Of a DNA stretch of 64,000 bases, positions 16,991 to 26,166 are shown in pieces; position 1 is the stretch's first letter; each line of letters opens with the position of its first letter. Origin of the DNA: an uncultured Lachnospiraceae bacterium. GTDB lineage: Bacteria > Bacillota > Clostridia > Lachnospirales > Lachnospiraceae. Made by a program: the position numbers and the translations under genes. The notes under the pieces are model-generated. The model saw nothing but the letters and a program-made list of their open reading frames with translations, was not told the DNA's origin and did not search any database. The stretch lies in contig CATXUX010000011.1 in the NCBI GenBank assembly GCA_958402795.1, positions 35,956-99,955 on the forward strand, in the 5' to 3' direction.

Positions 16991-19900
16991 ATGAAGAAAA
17001 GAAGTTTAAAGAAAGGACTTTCCGGCTTCCTTGCACTGGTGATGCTGCTGTCGGTATTTGCCCTGTTTCCGGGGACGGCGCAAGCATCGCCGGAGACGGA
17101 AAACAGTGCGGCGTATGTGGGAGATGGGCAGGAAACGCCGTCAGACAGTGCGGATCCCCAGACTGCCGGAAATACGGAAGCGGGTGAAAATCCGGAAGAA
17201 GTGACGGACAGCGGGACAGCAGATCCGGGGAATGTGCAGCAGGGAACTTCCGGCGGGGCAGGGACTGATGAAACGGGAACTGCTGATGGGACAGAAACTG
17301 CCGGAGGGACAGGGACTGATGTAACAGAAACTGCCGACGGGGCAGAACCTGCAGAAACGGAAAACGCTGCAGATCCTACAGGCACGGAAGAGGGCGGCGC
17401 TTCCGTGGAAGACCAGGGAACGGATGAAAATGCCGGAACCGTGCAGGCTGTCCTGGAGGATACGGACAATGGCGCCATACCGGACATTACGCCGGGAAAA
17501 GATCCGTCCATGCCGGAAGCGGAAGCAGAGCAGGCGGAGGAAGAGACCTTTGAAGAGGATTACGGGATCATGGCACTGGCAGCCGGCAGTCCGCAGTACG
17601 TCAGCATCGGGGGAAGCACATACCTGGATTCCGAGTATGGGTTCGCGTTGAGCAAGACCTGTGATTCCGTTACAAAAAGCAGCTACTGTGATGAATACTG
17701 GCAGTGCCCGGCAGGGCAGGAAGCGGTCCATGGCGGAAGCTATTACGGGGATGTGATCTATCCGGGTGAAAATTACAAAAAAGGGAACCTGTGGATCCAG
17801 TGGAACGGCGTCGGCAGCTATAAGGGAACTAAGATCAACCTGAAATGCACGCTGGTGGGTTGGGATGCGATCCCCAGCGGAAGCGGCGCTTCCACCACGG
17901 TCAGTTTTTCGAAGGATTATGTCGGATATGTCCAGTGTGGGAAGATGCTGAACCCGAAATTCCGGTTTGAGTTCCTGAATGCAGATACCGGGAAGGCAAT
18001 CGCGGTAAAAGGGCACGGGACCCTATTCGATGTGGACGCGGCGCAGGGAGTCAAGTTATCCACGAACTGTGTCGCAGCCTACTACAGAGGTTCCAACAAC
18101 TGGTTTTCCGTAACCGATGAATGGCTGTGGGGTTCGGACGGACAGACAACCAACGATGAACAGAAGGCATGGTGCACGTTTACATTCAGCGGCAGCTCAT
18201 TCGAACTGTACTACAGTGTGAACAAGTACTGGGACTACAGCTTCATCAATGGCAATACGGACAAGGATCCGACGATCGGCGGCGGTCATGCCCTGTTCGG
18301 CTTCATCCCGGAGGCCATCAATCCGTTCGAAAATCCGGAGATCACAAAATCGGTGACAAAGACGTCTGTATACAGTGACACGGAATTTACCTATAACCTG
18401 TATACAAGCATCCCGGCAGAGCAGGAGCAGTGGAGATATACTTCGCTGGTGATCCAGGACCATATCCCGGATGAACTGGCCATTACCGGATACAAGATCT
18501 ATGACGCAAGCTATAATTCGGATTATACGTCAAAATTTACGATTACCACGTCAGGGAATGTGTTCCGGGCGACGGCAAAAAATCCAAAGGACGCATACCT
18601 GTACGGGAGGGAGTTACGCGTGCAGATCAATGTCACGCCGGACCAGTCGGACAAGGGATGGAAAAACCTTACGCTGTCTGACTACGGAAGACGGGTACAG
18701 AACCAGGGAACGATCACGACCTCAAGGGGCACATCAACCAGCGGGACAGTGTATACTACCGTACACGCGCAGGTCAATGTGCAGGTCGTAAACGGGACCT
18801 ATACAAAATCGTCCAACAGCAGCAGTTTCCGGCAGGATTCCGTGTCGGGCGGGTACACGTATTTTACCGTACCTGCAGGCGATGATGTGAAGTTCGTGTC
18901 CCGGCCGGATGAGGGATACATGCTGAAAACAGTCCGGATCAATGACAAGGAGATTGATATCAGTTCGGAAGACCGGCAAGGGGAGTACACTTATACATTT
19001 GCAAACATTATGGGGAAGGCAAACCGGATCTATGTGGAATATGAACCCTGTTATGCCATCTCCGGAAGGACATGGGAAGACACGGACCGGGACGGGCAGC
19101 AGGGAAGCAATGAGCATGCGCTGAATGGCATTACCGTACAGCTTCTGATCCGGAATGCAAATGGCACATATACAGAAGTGAAGGATTCCTCCGGCAGTCC
19201 AGTGCAGGCTGAAACCCGGGACGGGAAAAAGGAACAGAAGCATACGGTAACCATTTCCGGGAAGAAATATACCGTTACTGCTTCGGCGCTGACGGACGGC
19301 GGCTACCGGTTTACCGGACTTCCATCCGGCGTATACGGCGTCCGGTTTACATCCGGCAGCACAAATCTGGTGAAATATGAGGCGTCACCTGTGGACCAGG
19401 GAAATGATGCATCGGATTCGGACGCCAAAGCCACTTATCAGGGCGGGACGCTTCAGAAAACGGAGATCACGAAGCTGGACACCGGCAGCATGACGGCAGT
19501 AGCAGACGGATTCCATATGAGCAGCCACAATGACTCCGGATTTTACCTGAAACGGGGGAGCATCACGATCCGGAAGACCGGCGATGATGGAAAATCCCTG
19601 CAGGGAGCAGAATTCCGCCTGGAAAGGAAACAGTCTGGGAACTGGACAACGGTGGAGAGCAGCAACAACCGGACCGACGGGAACGGGGAGCTGGTCTACG
19701 GGGATCTGGAAGTTGGGACGTACCGCATTACGGAGACCCGGACACTGGCAGGAAATACGCTGCTGGAGAAACCGATCGAAGTGACCATCCCATTTGAAAA
19801 GGCGGCAGCCGGGGATATGGACAGCGCGGAAGCGTCTTATACCGAGAATGGGAAAAATTATTATCTGGACGTTACCTACACGATCCAGAACGGGCAGGTG

Positions 19901-20059
19901 TTTGACACCCCTTCTTCCGGCGGAGCCGGTACGGCAGGGTACTTCCTGGCAGGCGGGATCCTGGCGGCAGGCGCAGGATTCTGGATGCTGAAGGGGAAAC
20001 AAGGCGCGCTGCGCCCGATAAAAAAGGGAAAAAGGAGAAAGAACAGGCATGAAAAGTAA
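16991..20059 (+). CDS. Ancillary pilin / adhesin with SdrD-B and SpaA domains
   Basis: 1022 residues. The ATG at 16991 (MKKRSLKKGLSGF) has AGAAGG just upstream. A signal peptide ends near TAQAS. A repetitive Asp/Gly/Thr/Glu-rich linker (about 60-170) is followed by a large N-terminal adhesive region, a DUF11-like stalk domain (ITKSVTKTSVYSDTEFTYNLYTS), an SdrD-B-type domain (ISGRTWEDTDRDGQQGSNEHALNGITV) and a SpaA domain (ITIRKTGDDGKSLQGAEFRLE ... YRITETR). The C-terminus TPSSGG (973-978), a membrane helix and a basic tail replace a standard LPXTG. This is a degenerate or altered sortase signal. It overlaps the backbone pilin gene by 11 bases. Probably the minor or tip pilin. Confidence 0.85.
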   Translation: MKKRSLKKGLSGFLALVMLLSVFALFPGTAQASPETENSAAYVGDGQETPSDSADPQTAGNTEAGENPEEVTDSGTADPGNVQQGTSGGAGTDETGTADGTETAGGTGTDVTETADGAEPAETENAADPTGTEEGGASVEDQGTDENAGTVQAVLEDTDNGAIPDITPGKDPSMPEAEAEQAEEETFEEDYGIMALAAGSPQYVSIGGSTYLDSEYGFALSKTCDSVTKSSYCDEYWQCPAGQEAVHGGSYYGDVIYPGENYKKGNLWIQWNGVGSYKGTKINLKCTLVGWDAIPSGSGASTTVSFSKDYVGYVQCGKMLNPKFRFEFLNADTGKAIAVKGHGTLFDVDAAQGVKLSTNCVAAYYRGSNNWFSVTDEWLWGSDGQTTNDEQKAWCTFTFSGSSFELYYSVNKYWDYSFINGNTDKDPTIGGGHALFGFIPEAINPFENPEITKSVTKTSVYSDTEFTYNLYTSIPAEQEQWRYTSLVIQDHIPDELAITGYKIYDASYNSDYTSKFTITTSGNVFRATAKNPKDAYLYGRELRVQINVTPDQSDKGWKNLTLSDYGRRVQNQGTITTSRGTSTSGTVYTTVHAQVNVQVVNGTYTKSSNSSSFRQDSVSGGYTYFTVPAGDDVKFVSRPDEGYMLKTVRINDKEIDISSEDRQGEYTYTFANIMGKANRIYVEYEPCYAISGRTWEDTDRDGQQGSNEHALNGITVQLLIRNANGTYTEVKDSSGSPVQAETRDGKKEQKHTVTISGKKYTVTASALTDGGYRFTGLPSGVYGVRFTSGSTNLVKYEASPVDQGNDASDSDAKATYQGGTLQKTEITKLDTGSMTAVADGFHMSSHNDSGFYLKRGSITIRKTGDDGKSLQGAEFRLERKQSGNWTTVESSNNRTDGNGELVYGDLEVGTYRITETRTLAGNTLLEKPIEVTIPFEKAAAGDMDSAEASYTENGKNYYLDVTYTIQNGQVFDTPSSGGAGTAGYFLAGGILAAGAGFWMLKGKQGALRPIKKGKRRKNRHEK

Positions 20060-21950
20060 AAGTCTGAAAAAAATAGTATCTGCAGGCCTTGCAGTGATGA
20101 TGATGGCGGGCCTTGGCATGGGGGCATCTGCAGCAGAGGATGTGACCATTGATACATCGAGGAGCGGAAGCATTACGGTACATAAATATGAGGGAAACCC
20201 GCTGGACTCTGTGGGGCAGTATGACTCGCAGGCAGACCTTGCGGCGGCAGTTGAGGCATCAGACAGCCTGGTTCCGGAAGCAGGGGTTGTGTTCCGTTAC
20301 CAGAAGGTTGGCGATGTACTCCAGTATACGAAGAATGCGGGGACGTCTTCGAATGTGACAAAGATCGGATATTCCGTGAATGGGGAAGTAAGCAGCCTGC
20401 TGGGACTGGAAGCAGGGGACGCAGATTATACGGCAGCCGACGGCACCGTGTATTACACGGCATCCACGCTGGATGAGAAGCTGGATACCTTCCTGGCGGA
20501 CGGTGAGGCGATCAAGACCAGTGTGGAACAGCTTTTAAGCAAATCCACGTCATTCCCGGCAACAGGGGCGGACGGATCTGCGAAAGTATCCAACCTCCCG
20601 CTGGGTCTGTATCTGGTATCCGAATATAATTATCCGGCAGAAACAACCGGGATCACGGAACCGTTTTTCGTATCGGTTCCCATGACCGACGTGGACGCAG
20701 ACGGGAATGCATCGTGGATCTATGACGTGAATGTCTATCCGAAAAACCAGCTGGAAACCCCGTCTGTGGATAAAGTGATCGTAGGGAATGACGGAAACGA
20801 GACAAAAGAACTGGACGTACAGACCGATGACAGCACCGTGTTCCGGATCCGTGCAGACGTCCCGAATTATGTAGGGAAACTGAAAACCTACCGGATTTCA
20901 GATATATTGAGCGGCGGACTGACTTATGACCAGGGATCCTATGTGGTATATGGGATCGACCGGGAAAACCAGACACGGAAAAAACTCAATGACGGGAACG
21001 AATTCCAGTTTACGGCAGACGGGCAGACGCTGACATGGACATTCAACAATGCAAATATTTCCGAACCGGATTCCAAAGTGCATCTGTATGACGGGATTGA
21101 GATTGAGTATTCCGCAACACTGAATGAAAATGCACTGGTAGGGGCGGCAAATGAAAATGCACTGAGCCTGACCTATTCCACAACGGCGAACCTGGATACC
21201 CAGGAAGATCCGACGGAGACCATCGTACCGGATGAGACGCCGGGAATCTACACCTATGCGCTTGACCTGTATAAGTACGGCGATTCTGATCAGGATAACC
21301 CGCTGAAAGATGTTACGTTTGAGATCCAGGATACGGACGGAAAAGTGCTGAAAGTAAGCGAGCAGAGCGCCGGACATTACGTTATCGACAAAGACGGCAC
21401 AGCCGTAATGACAACCGGAAGTGACGGTCATATTTACCTGAAAGGACTGGAAACCGGAACTTACTATCTGAAGGAAACCAATACGAACCAGGGATTCAGC
21501 CTGCTGAAAAATAAGATCGAGATCACGGTAACATCGAATGAAAACACCTATACCGAGTCGGAAACTGGCACCTATGCGCTGGTGAATCCGAACAGGGTCT
21601 ATGGGAAAGGCGCAACGAGAAAATATGCAGATGGGGAACAGTTCGTGCTCCCGGCCGGACTGGACAAGGCAACGTATATCCATTTTGACACAGCTTCCGT
21701 AACGGAAAACGGAAATGCAGCTATTACCTATACGCAGAATTCCCTTGAGTGGGACAGCAATTACGCGATGGGCGAAAGGGATTCTGCAGATTCCGGCGTG
21801 ATCCGGATCTATGTCAATAATACAAAAATGTTCCAGCTTCCGGTAACGGGCGGCAATGGAACAGTCCTGTTCGTAACAGCCGGTGCGGTACTGGTAGCAG
21901 CCGGAATCTGCTGCCTGCTTATGGTAAGGAGAAAACGGAACCGGTCATGA
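20049..21950 (+). CDS. Major (backbone) pilin, SpaH/FimP type
   Basis: 633 residues, preceded by AAAGGAG. It has a signal peptide ending GASAAED, the pilin motif VYPKN with the polymerising Lys at about residue 232, isopeptide-forming Ig-like domains, a C-terminal E-box region (GTYYLKETNTNQGFSLL), and the sorting signal LPVTG (597-601) followed by a membrane helix and RRKRNRS. By family knowledge a class C sortase joins the pilin-motif Lys of one subunit to the LPVTG Thr of the next. The downstream sortase overlaps this gene by 4 bases. Together with the flanking adhesins it forms a sortase-assembled pilus carried by the element. Confidence 0.94.
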   Translation: MKSKSLKKIVSAGLAVMMMAGLGMGASAAEDVTIDTSRSGSITVHKYEGNPLDSVGQYDSQADLAAAVEASDSLVPEAGVVFRYQKVGDVLQYTKNAGTSSNVTKIGYSVNGEVSSLLGLEAGDADYTAADGTVYYTASTLDEKLDTFLADGEAIKTSVEQLLSKSTSFPATGADGSAKVSNLPLGLYLVSEYNYPAETTGITEPFFVSVPMTDVDADGNASWIYDVNVYPKNQLETPSVDKVIVGNDGNETKELDVQTDDSTVFRIRADVPNYVGKLKTYRISDILSGGLTYDQGSYVVYGIDRENQTRKKLNDGNEFQFTADGQTLTWTFNNANISEPDSKVHLYDGIEIEYSATLNENALVGAANENALSLTYSTTANLDTQEDPTETIVPDETPGIYTYALDLYKYGDSDQDNPLKDVTFEIQDTDGKVLKVSEQSAGHYVIDKDGTAVMTTGSDGHIYLKGLETGTYYLKETNTNQGFSLLKNKIEITVTSNENTYTESETGTYALVNPNRVYGKGATRKYADGEQFVLPAGLDKATYIHFDTASVTENGNAAITYTQNSLEWDSNYAMGERDSADSGVIRIYVNNTKMFQLPVTGGNGTVLFVTAGAVLVAAGICCLLMVRRKRNRS

Positions 21951-22819
21951 AAAAGAAACAGAAGACACGTCGGCAAAAGAAATACAAGTTGCTGGCAGTG
22001 CTCTTCCTCTGTATCGGCGGCGGCCTGATCCTATATCCGCTGGTAGCTTCGCAGTTCAACAGGCTCCAGCAGATGCAGGCAGTAGACGGTTATATTTCGG
22101 AAGCGGAGAGCGTGCCGGAAGAAGAAAAACGGGAAATGCTGGAAGCTGCTGCCGCCTACAACATGAAGCTGAAGAACAATGGGGCGGTCATGACGGATCC
22201 TTTTGATGAAAATGCAGTAAAGCTCACATCAGACGAATATTTTTCCTGCCTTGACATGGATGGGAGCGGAATGATGGGGTATCTGGATATCCCGTCCATC
22301 CGGGTACATCTCCCGGTGTACCATACAACTTCGGAAGAAGTGCTGAAAAAGGCTGCAGGGCATCTGCAGGGATCGTCCCTGCCGGTGGGAGGGGACGGGA
22401 CACATTGTGTCCTGTCCGCCCATACCGGACTGGCAGGGAACCGGCTGTTTACGGATCTGGAAGATGTGGAAGTAGGGGATACGTTCACAGTTACGGTACT
22501 TGGCGAGGAACTGGTCTATCAGGTATATGACATCGAAGTTGTCCTGCCGGAGGATACACAGTCCCTGCTGATCAAGGAGGGAGAGGATCTCTGTACATTA
22601 GTGACCTGCACACCGTATGGCGTCAATACACACCGCCTTCTGGTTCATGGCAGACGGATACCGGAAACAGAGGACAGGGAAGAGCCGAAAGAAGAGACGG
22701 GCACGGAAAACAGTGTGGTTATGGCCATGACGGCAGGAATCATGTTACTGGCGGCAGCCGGGACAGCATGGCTTTGGCGGCGGAAGCGGAAGAAAAAACG
22801 GAAGAGGGGACAGGTATGA
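21947..22819 (+). CDS. Class C pilus sortase
   Basis: 290 residues; the start overlaps the pilin stop (ATGA). It has an N-terminal membrane helix, a class C lid motif DPF (in VMTDPFDENA), catalytic His at about 159 (LSAHTG), Cys221 in TLVTC and Arg230 in NTHRLLVHG, and a second membrane helix near the C-terminus with a very basic tail. The lid and double anchor are typical of pilin polymerases. It probably assembles the LPVTG backbone pilin encoded immediately upstream. Confidence 0.94.
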   Translation: MKKKQKTRRQKKYKLLAVLFLCIGGGLILYPLVASQFNRLQQMQAVDGYISEAESVPEEEKREMLEAAAAYNMKLKNNGAVMTDPFDENAVKLTSDEYFSCLDMDGSGMMGYLDIPSIRVHLPVYHTTSEEVLKKAAGHLQGSSLPVGGDGTHCVLSAHTGLAGNRLFTDLEDVEVGDTFTVTVLGEELVYQVYDIEVVLPEDTQSLLIKEGEDLCTLVTCTPYGVNTHRLLVHGRRIPETEDREEPKEETGTENSVVMAMTAGIMLLAAAGTAWLWRRKRKKKRKRGQV

Positions 22820-23508
22820 GGAAGAAATGGATCCGCATCGTGGCAGTTTTGCTGGTCATTGCAGGCATCGGGATCATCCTGTATCCGTATCTGTGCCAGC
22901 AGTTGTACCAGTACCAGACAGAAGCGGGACAGGAAGCATTCATCAGAAAAAAAGAAAAAGAGAAGTATCCGGAACTGCTGGAAGCGATGAAGGAATATAA
23001 CCGGAACCTGGACGAGAACGGACAGGAAGGGTTACAGGATGCATGGAGCTACCAGAAAGCAAGTTTTAACCTGGAAGAATACGGCATCGATGACGGAATC
23101 ATCGGCTATCTGACGGTCCCTGCCATGGACGTAACACTGCCAATCTATCTGGGGGCGACCGAGGAAAACATGGCGAAAGGGGCGGCGCACCTGTCGGAGA
23201 CCAGCCTTCCAATCGGATCATTTGACGGCGTGCATATCAACTGCGTACTGGCGGCGCACCGGGGATATGCAAAGGCAGCGATGTTCCGGGATATTGAACT
23301 TTTGCACCCGGGGGATACCGTACAGATCACAAACCTGTGGGAGACGCTGACTTACCAGGTGGAGCGCATGGAAGTGATTAGTCCGCATGACATTGACGCG
23401 GTACGAATATCGGAAGAGGAAGAGGATATGCTCACGCTGATCACGTGCCACCCTTACGGGGAGAACTCCCAGAGATACTGTGTGTACTGCGTCAGGACAG
23501 ACAGGTAA
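22816..23508 (+). CDS. Second sortase, single-anchor class C-like
   Basis: 230 residues from the ATG at 22816, overlapping the first sortase stop (ATGA). One N-terminal membrane helix. Catalytic residues are His148 (LAAHRG), Cys211 in TLITC and Arg220 (NSQRYCVYCVR). It lacks a DPF/W lid and the C-terminal helix seen in its neighbour, and carries extra Cys residues near the end. It may attach the finished pilus or one of the atypical APKTG/TPSSGG proteins to the wall; that division of work is inferred. Confidence 0.9.
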   Translation: MRKKWIRIVAVLLVIAGIGIILYPYLCQQLYQYQTEAGQEAFIRKKEKEKYPELLEAMKEYNRNLDENGQEGLQDAWSYQKASFNLEEYGIDDGIIGYLTVPAMDVTLPIYLGATEENMAKGAAHLSETSLPIGSFDGVHINCVLAAHRGYAKAAMFRDIELLHPGDTVQITNLWETLTYQVERMEVISPHDIDAVRISEEEEDMLTLITCHPYGENSQRYCVYCVRTDR

Positions 23509-23520
23509 CGGAAGAGAGGG

Positions 23521-23628
23521 ATGGAGTTTGGAAAAGGAAAAGAACAGGGATATGAAGTAAAGGTATTCAGCATTCCGGAAATGGAAGAAAGGAATCAGGG
23601 CAATGAAGAGAGGAAAATCGGTTATTAG
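23521..23628 (+). CDS. Possible 35-residue peptide
   Basis: An ATG after GGAAGAGAGGG opens a 35-codon frame (MEFGKGKEQGYEVKVFSIPEMEER...) that overlaps the next gene by 26 bases in another frame. No recognisable domain. It may act only in translational coupling. Confidence 0.25.
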   Translation: MEFGKGKEQGYEVKVFSIPEMEERNQGNEERKIGY

Positions 23629-24190
23629 GGGACTGGACAGATGTCTGTGTGGAATCTCAAGGTATTATACCGGACTGATGGACTACGTATTTCTGATCTA
23701 TGGAATAATCAGCGTGATCGGAATGCTGCCGGAAGCAAGGAGATATTTTTTCGGTTACAGATCGATCGCACAGGTCATGGAACTGGTCAATACCTATTCG
23801 CTGGATGAGATCTATGGAATCACATTTATTACAGTTGTATTGCTGGCAGCTTTTGCACGCGCGAATCTGTCTATATGGAGAAATGTAGACAGTGAAGAGG
23901 AAGTTACAGAACTGGTTCCGGAGGCGTTTAAATGGTGTGCTGCGGCTGTCCTGCTTTGTGTGATCTCTGTCGGAAGCTGGGAGGACTATATCAGGAAGAT
24001 TCTCATCGGCTATGCGGTCTGCTTCCTGTACCTCTTTGTAAGGGGTGTGTACCGTTTTGTAAGAATTGTTGTAATAGGACTCATAGGTTTTTACAGGCGT
24101 CTAAGAGAAGAGCGGGGACAGAGACAGGAGTGGAAAGAAAGGAAAAAATCCCTGGAGCAGAGAAGTGAACAGGATGAAACCGCGGACTGA
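23603..24190 (+). CDS. Multi-pass membrane protein, function unknown
   Basis: 195 residues. Three or four hydrophobic segments (about 25-45, 72-90, 108-128, 132-160) are followed by a highly charged C-terminal tail (RREERGQRQEWKERKKSLEQRSEQDETAD). The SD is poor. It starts a run of small membrane proteins between the pilus and the secretion modules. I do not recognise a family. Confidence 0.6.
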   Translation: MKRGKSVIRGLDRCLCGISRYYTGLMDYVFLIYGIISVIGMLPEARRYFFGYRSIAQVMELVNTYSLDEIYGITFITVVLLAAFARANLSIWRNVDSEEEVTELVPEAFKWCAAAVLLCVISVGSWEDYIRKILIGYAVCFLYLFVRGVYRFVRIVVIGLIGFYRRLREERGQRQEWKERKKSLEQRSEQDETAD

Positions 24191-24236
24191 AGGCACCGGG
24201 AAACGGATAACAGATGCGAAAGGACGTGAGGACAAC

Positions 24237-24395
24237 ATGGTGGTAAAGGTAGCGATCGGCATTCTGATTTTTCTGGCGAATCTGACCGTATGCTGTCTGT
24301 TCCTGACAGGATCAAAAGAACCATGGGAACAAAGGCTCAGCGATGAAGAACAGATGAAAGCGCTGGAAGAGTATCGGAGGAGGAAGAAGAGGTGA
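24237..24395 (+). CDS. Small single-helix membrane protein
   Basis: 52 residues from the ATG at 24237, with GTGAGG upstream; a longer frame from 24165 is open but would overlap the previous gene. One N-terminal helix (VVKVAIGILIFLANLTVCCLFL) and a charged tail EEQMKALEEYRRRKKR. Unknown function. Confidence 0.5.
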   Translation: MVVKVAIGILIFLANLTVCCLFLTGSKEPWEQRLSDEEQMKALEEYRRRKKR

Positions 24396-24402
24396 TGCAT
24401 GA

Positions 24403-24567
24403 GTGTGGGAACAGGTGATCACCGTACTATTATAGACACTGTTACTGGTTGTGATACTTCTGTTATTTTGCATTACAAGGACTGATGCGAAGAAAAACGG
24501 AAATACGGTGGAAATGCAGATATTGATTTTTTCAAGTGCACTTGCTGTATGGCTTTTGTGGGAATGA
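24403..24567 (+). pseudogene. Small two-helix membrane protein frame broken by TAG
   Basis: A GTG frame begins VWEQVITVLL, meets TAG at 24433-24435, then continues for 44 codons as a plausible two-helix protein (TLLLVVILLLFCITRTDAKKNGNTVEMQILIFSSALAVWLLWE). Its neighbours are small membrane proteins of similar layout. Either translation starts later or the gene is inactivated. The hydrophobic pattern is the only evidence. Confidence 0.35.
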
Positions 24568-24615
24568 CATGGCAGATAGAAGTATTGATAAAGCACTGAA
24601 AAAAGGAAAGTAATT

Positions 24616-24843
24616 ATGAAAAGGAAAGTAAGAAAAATATTGAAAGACATACTGTTCTGTATTTTAGATATTTTATATATCTTATTCGTTTTTTACATCC
24701 TTTATTATGAAATGACTGTTTTTGTGGAGTATTGGGGAACGAGCGTACATATCGTAAATATCCTATGCCTGCTAGTGATTTTGTATTTTATCAGGCTTGC
24801 ATTAACCAAAGGGATGCCAAGCCGGGCATTACGGATACATTAA
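24616..24843 (+). CDS. Small two-helix membrane protein
   Basis: 75 residues, preceded by AAAGGAAAG. A basic N-terminus (MKRKVRKILKD) is followed by two hydrophobic helices (about 12-33 and 43-62). The base composition is AT-richer than the pilus genes. No family recognised. Confidence 0.55.
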   Translation: MKRKVRKILKDILFCILDILYILFVFYILYYEMTVFVEYWGTSVHIVNILCLLVILYFIRLALTKGMPSRALRIH

Positions 24844-24962
24844 AAAAGAGAAGGATATTCATGGCTGGAGAGCAGGTCGTATGACAGTTTAGATACGACA
24901 GAAAGGCATATTTTAATCTATATGATGGACATGTAAAAGTGATGGGAAGGGCGGTGAAGCTG

Positions 24963-25499
24963 ATGGATGGGACATATAAGAAAATATTGGTGGAACTGGT
25001 GCTGGTTCCGCTGATTTATATGGTAGTGACGGACATATATGGAAAGAAAAAAGGACTTGGGTGCGTATTTTTTGGTCCGATTATAGAGTGGATCACGGGA
25101 GTGGCTGAATCCATACATGAATGGATTATCGGAGAAACTGGCAGGAAAAAGAAGCGGCTGTATGAGAAATGTATGTTATATGATTCACTGCCGGAGGTGG
25201 TGAAGAAAAAAACAGTGGTGAATTTTGACAGTTGGGAAGAGTGGTATATTACAAGCCGTTTATATAAGCTGCGGGGACTGTATAGGTTTTTACCGAAACA
25301 GAGAAAAATATTACATATCTGCATGGAATATTTTACGTCAGGCAGTTACGGCATGGTCTCCTTATCCGGAAGACATATGATGGGAGTCATGTCGGGAATA
25401 GACAGGAAAAAAAGGGAATGGGTGTCCATGAATAAATGGATCATTATCTCAGGGATATTTTATGTAATTTGTCTATTGCTGGAACGGCACAGTAGATGA
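24963..25499 (+). CDS. Putative membrane-associated protein, function unknown
   Basis: 178 residues from the ATG at 24963, which has GGAAGGG 11 bases upstream; starts at 24939/24942 are also in frame. Hydrophobic segments lie at the N-terminus (ILVELVLVPLIYMVVTDIY) and C-terminus (KWIIISGIFYVICLLLE). The middle is charged and aromatic. It lies in the AT-rich cargo patch. No motif recognised. Confidence 0.5.
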   Translation: MDGTYKKILVELVLVPLIYMVVTDIYGKKKGLGCVFFGPIIEWITGVAESIHEWIIGETGRKKKRLYEKCMLYDSLPEVVKKKTVVNFDSWEEWYITSRLYKLRGLYRFLPKQRKILHICMEYFTSGSYGMVSLSGRHMMGVMSGIDRKKREWVSMNKWIIISGIFYVICLLLERHSR

Positions 25500-25583
25500 A
25501 GCTGTGGTGCACATTGATAATTGAATATTGGCAGTTGGAACGATATAATAATCCGTATATCATGTATACGAGGAGATATGCGG

Positions 25584-26114
25584 ATGAAAGATATAATAAA
25601 AACGATAAAAAAGAAACTAAAAATAGGTCGTCCGGAGTGCATTGATGAGCTTGGAGAATTGGGGTATGGATTTCTGGCTGACAAGGAAATCCTGATATAT
25701 AAATTCCTATGTGAAGAAGAAATGACCTCAAAAGAGATGAACTTTTTAAAAAAGGAAGAAAAATTTTTCCTTTACAGAGATTGGGAATGTTATGTGAGAA
25801 ATAGGTATGAAAGATTTTCAACTGAAAAGCTGAGAGAATTTATAAGATATCTTGAGAATAGAAAAAGACTGGCAAAGTCAAAAGATATCCATTGGAATGT
25901 CGCTTCAGTAATTTTCATTACATATTTCCTGTCAAAAGGATTAGACCTTATTATTGGTGATGCAGTCATTATAGAATTTGCTGTATTTATTATTAGCTTT
26001 ATTGTTTACATAAACACTTCTTTTATCAATGGAGTAATAAAGAATGGAAGAGAAATAAAGTTTTATGATGATTATATAGAAATAATAGATAAGATGCTTT
26101 ATGAAAGAAAATAG
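25584..26114 (+). CDS. Putative membrane-associated protein, function unknown
   Basis: 176 residues; the ATG at 25584 has GAGGAG 8 bases upstream. A Lys-rich N-terminus (IIKTIKKKLKIGRPECIDELGELGYGF), a charged aromatic middle and two hydrophobic helices near 110-150 are visible. It is strongly AT-rich compared with the flanking pilus and secretion genes, suggesting separate acquisition. The layout (basic start, LYRDWECYVRNRYERFSTEKL-like middle, C-terminal helices) loosely parallels the 24963 product (SWEEWYITSRLYKLRGLYRF). The two may be diverged relatives. Confidence 0.5.
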   Translation: MKDIIKTIKKKLKIGRPECIDELGELGYGFLADKEILIYKFLCEEEMTSKEMNFLKKEEKFFLYRDWECYVRNRYERFSTEKLREFIRYLENRKRLAKSKDIHWNVASVIFITYFLSKGLDLIIGDAVIIEFAVFIISFIVYINTSFINGVIKNGREIKFYDDYIEIIDKMLYERK

Positions 26115-26116
26115 TG

Positions 26117-26163
26117 CAATAACAAGACCGGCTGTCAATATTTGAGAGCCGGTCTTGTTATTG
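26117..26163. terminator. 17-bp hairpin between convergent genes
   Basis: A perfect 17-bp stem (arm CAATAACAAGACCGGCT, 26117-26133 with 26147-26163) has a 13-base loop. It lies 3 bases after the stop of the 25584 gene and 3 bases before the stop of the minus-strand 45-residue gene, so it probably ends both transcripts. Confidence 0.75.
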
Positions 26164-26166
26164 TGA

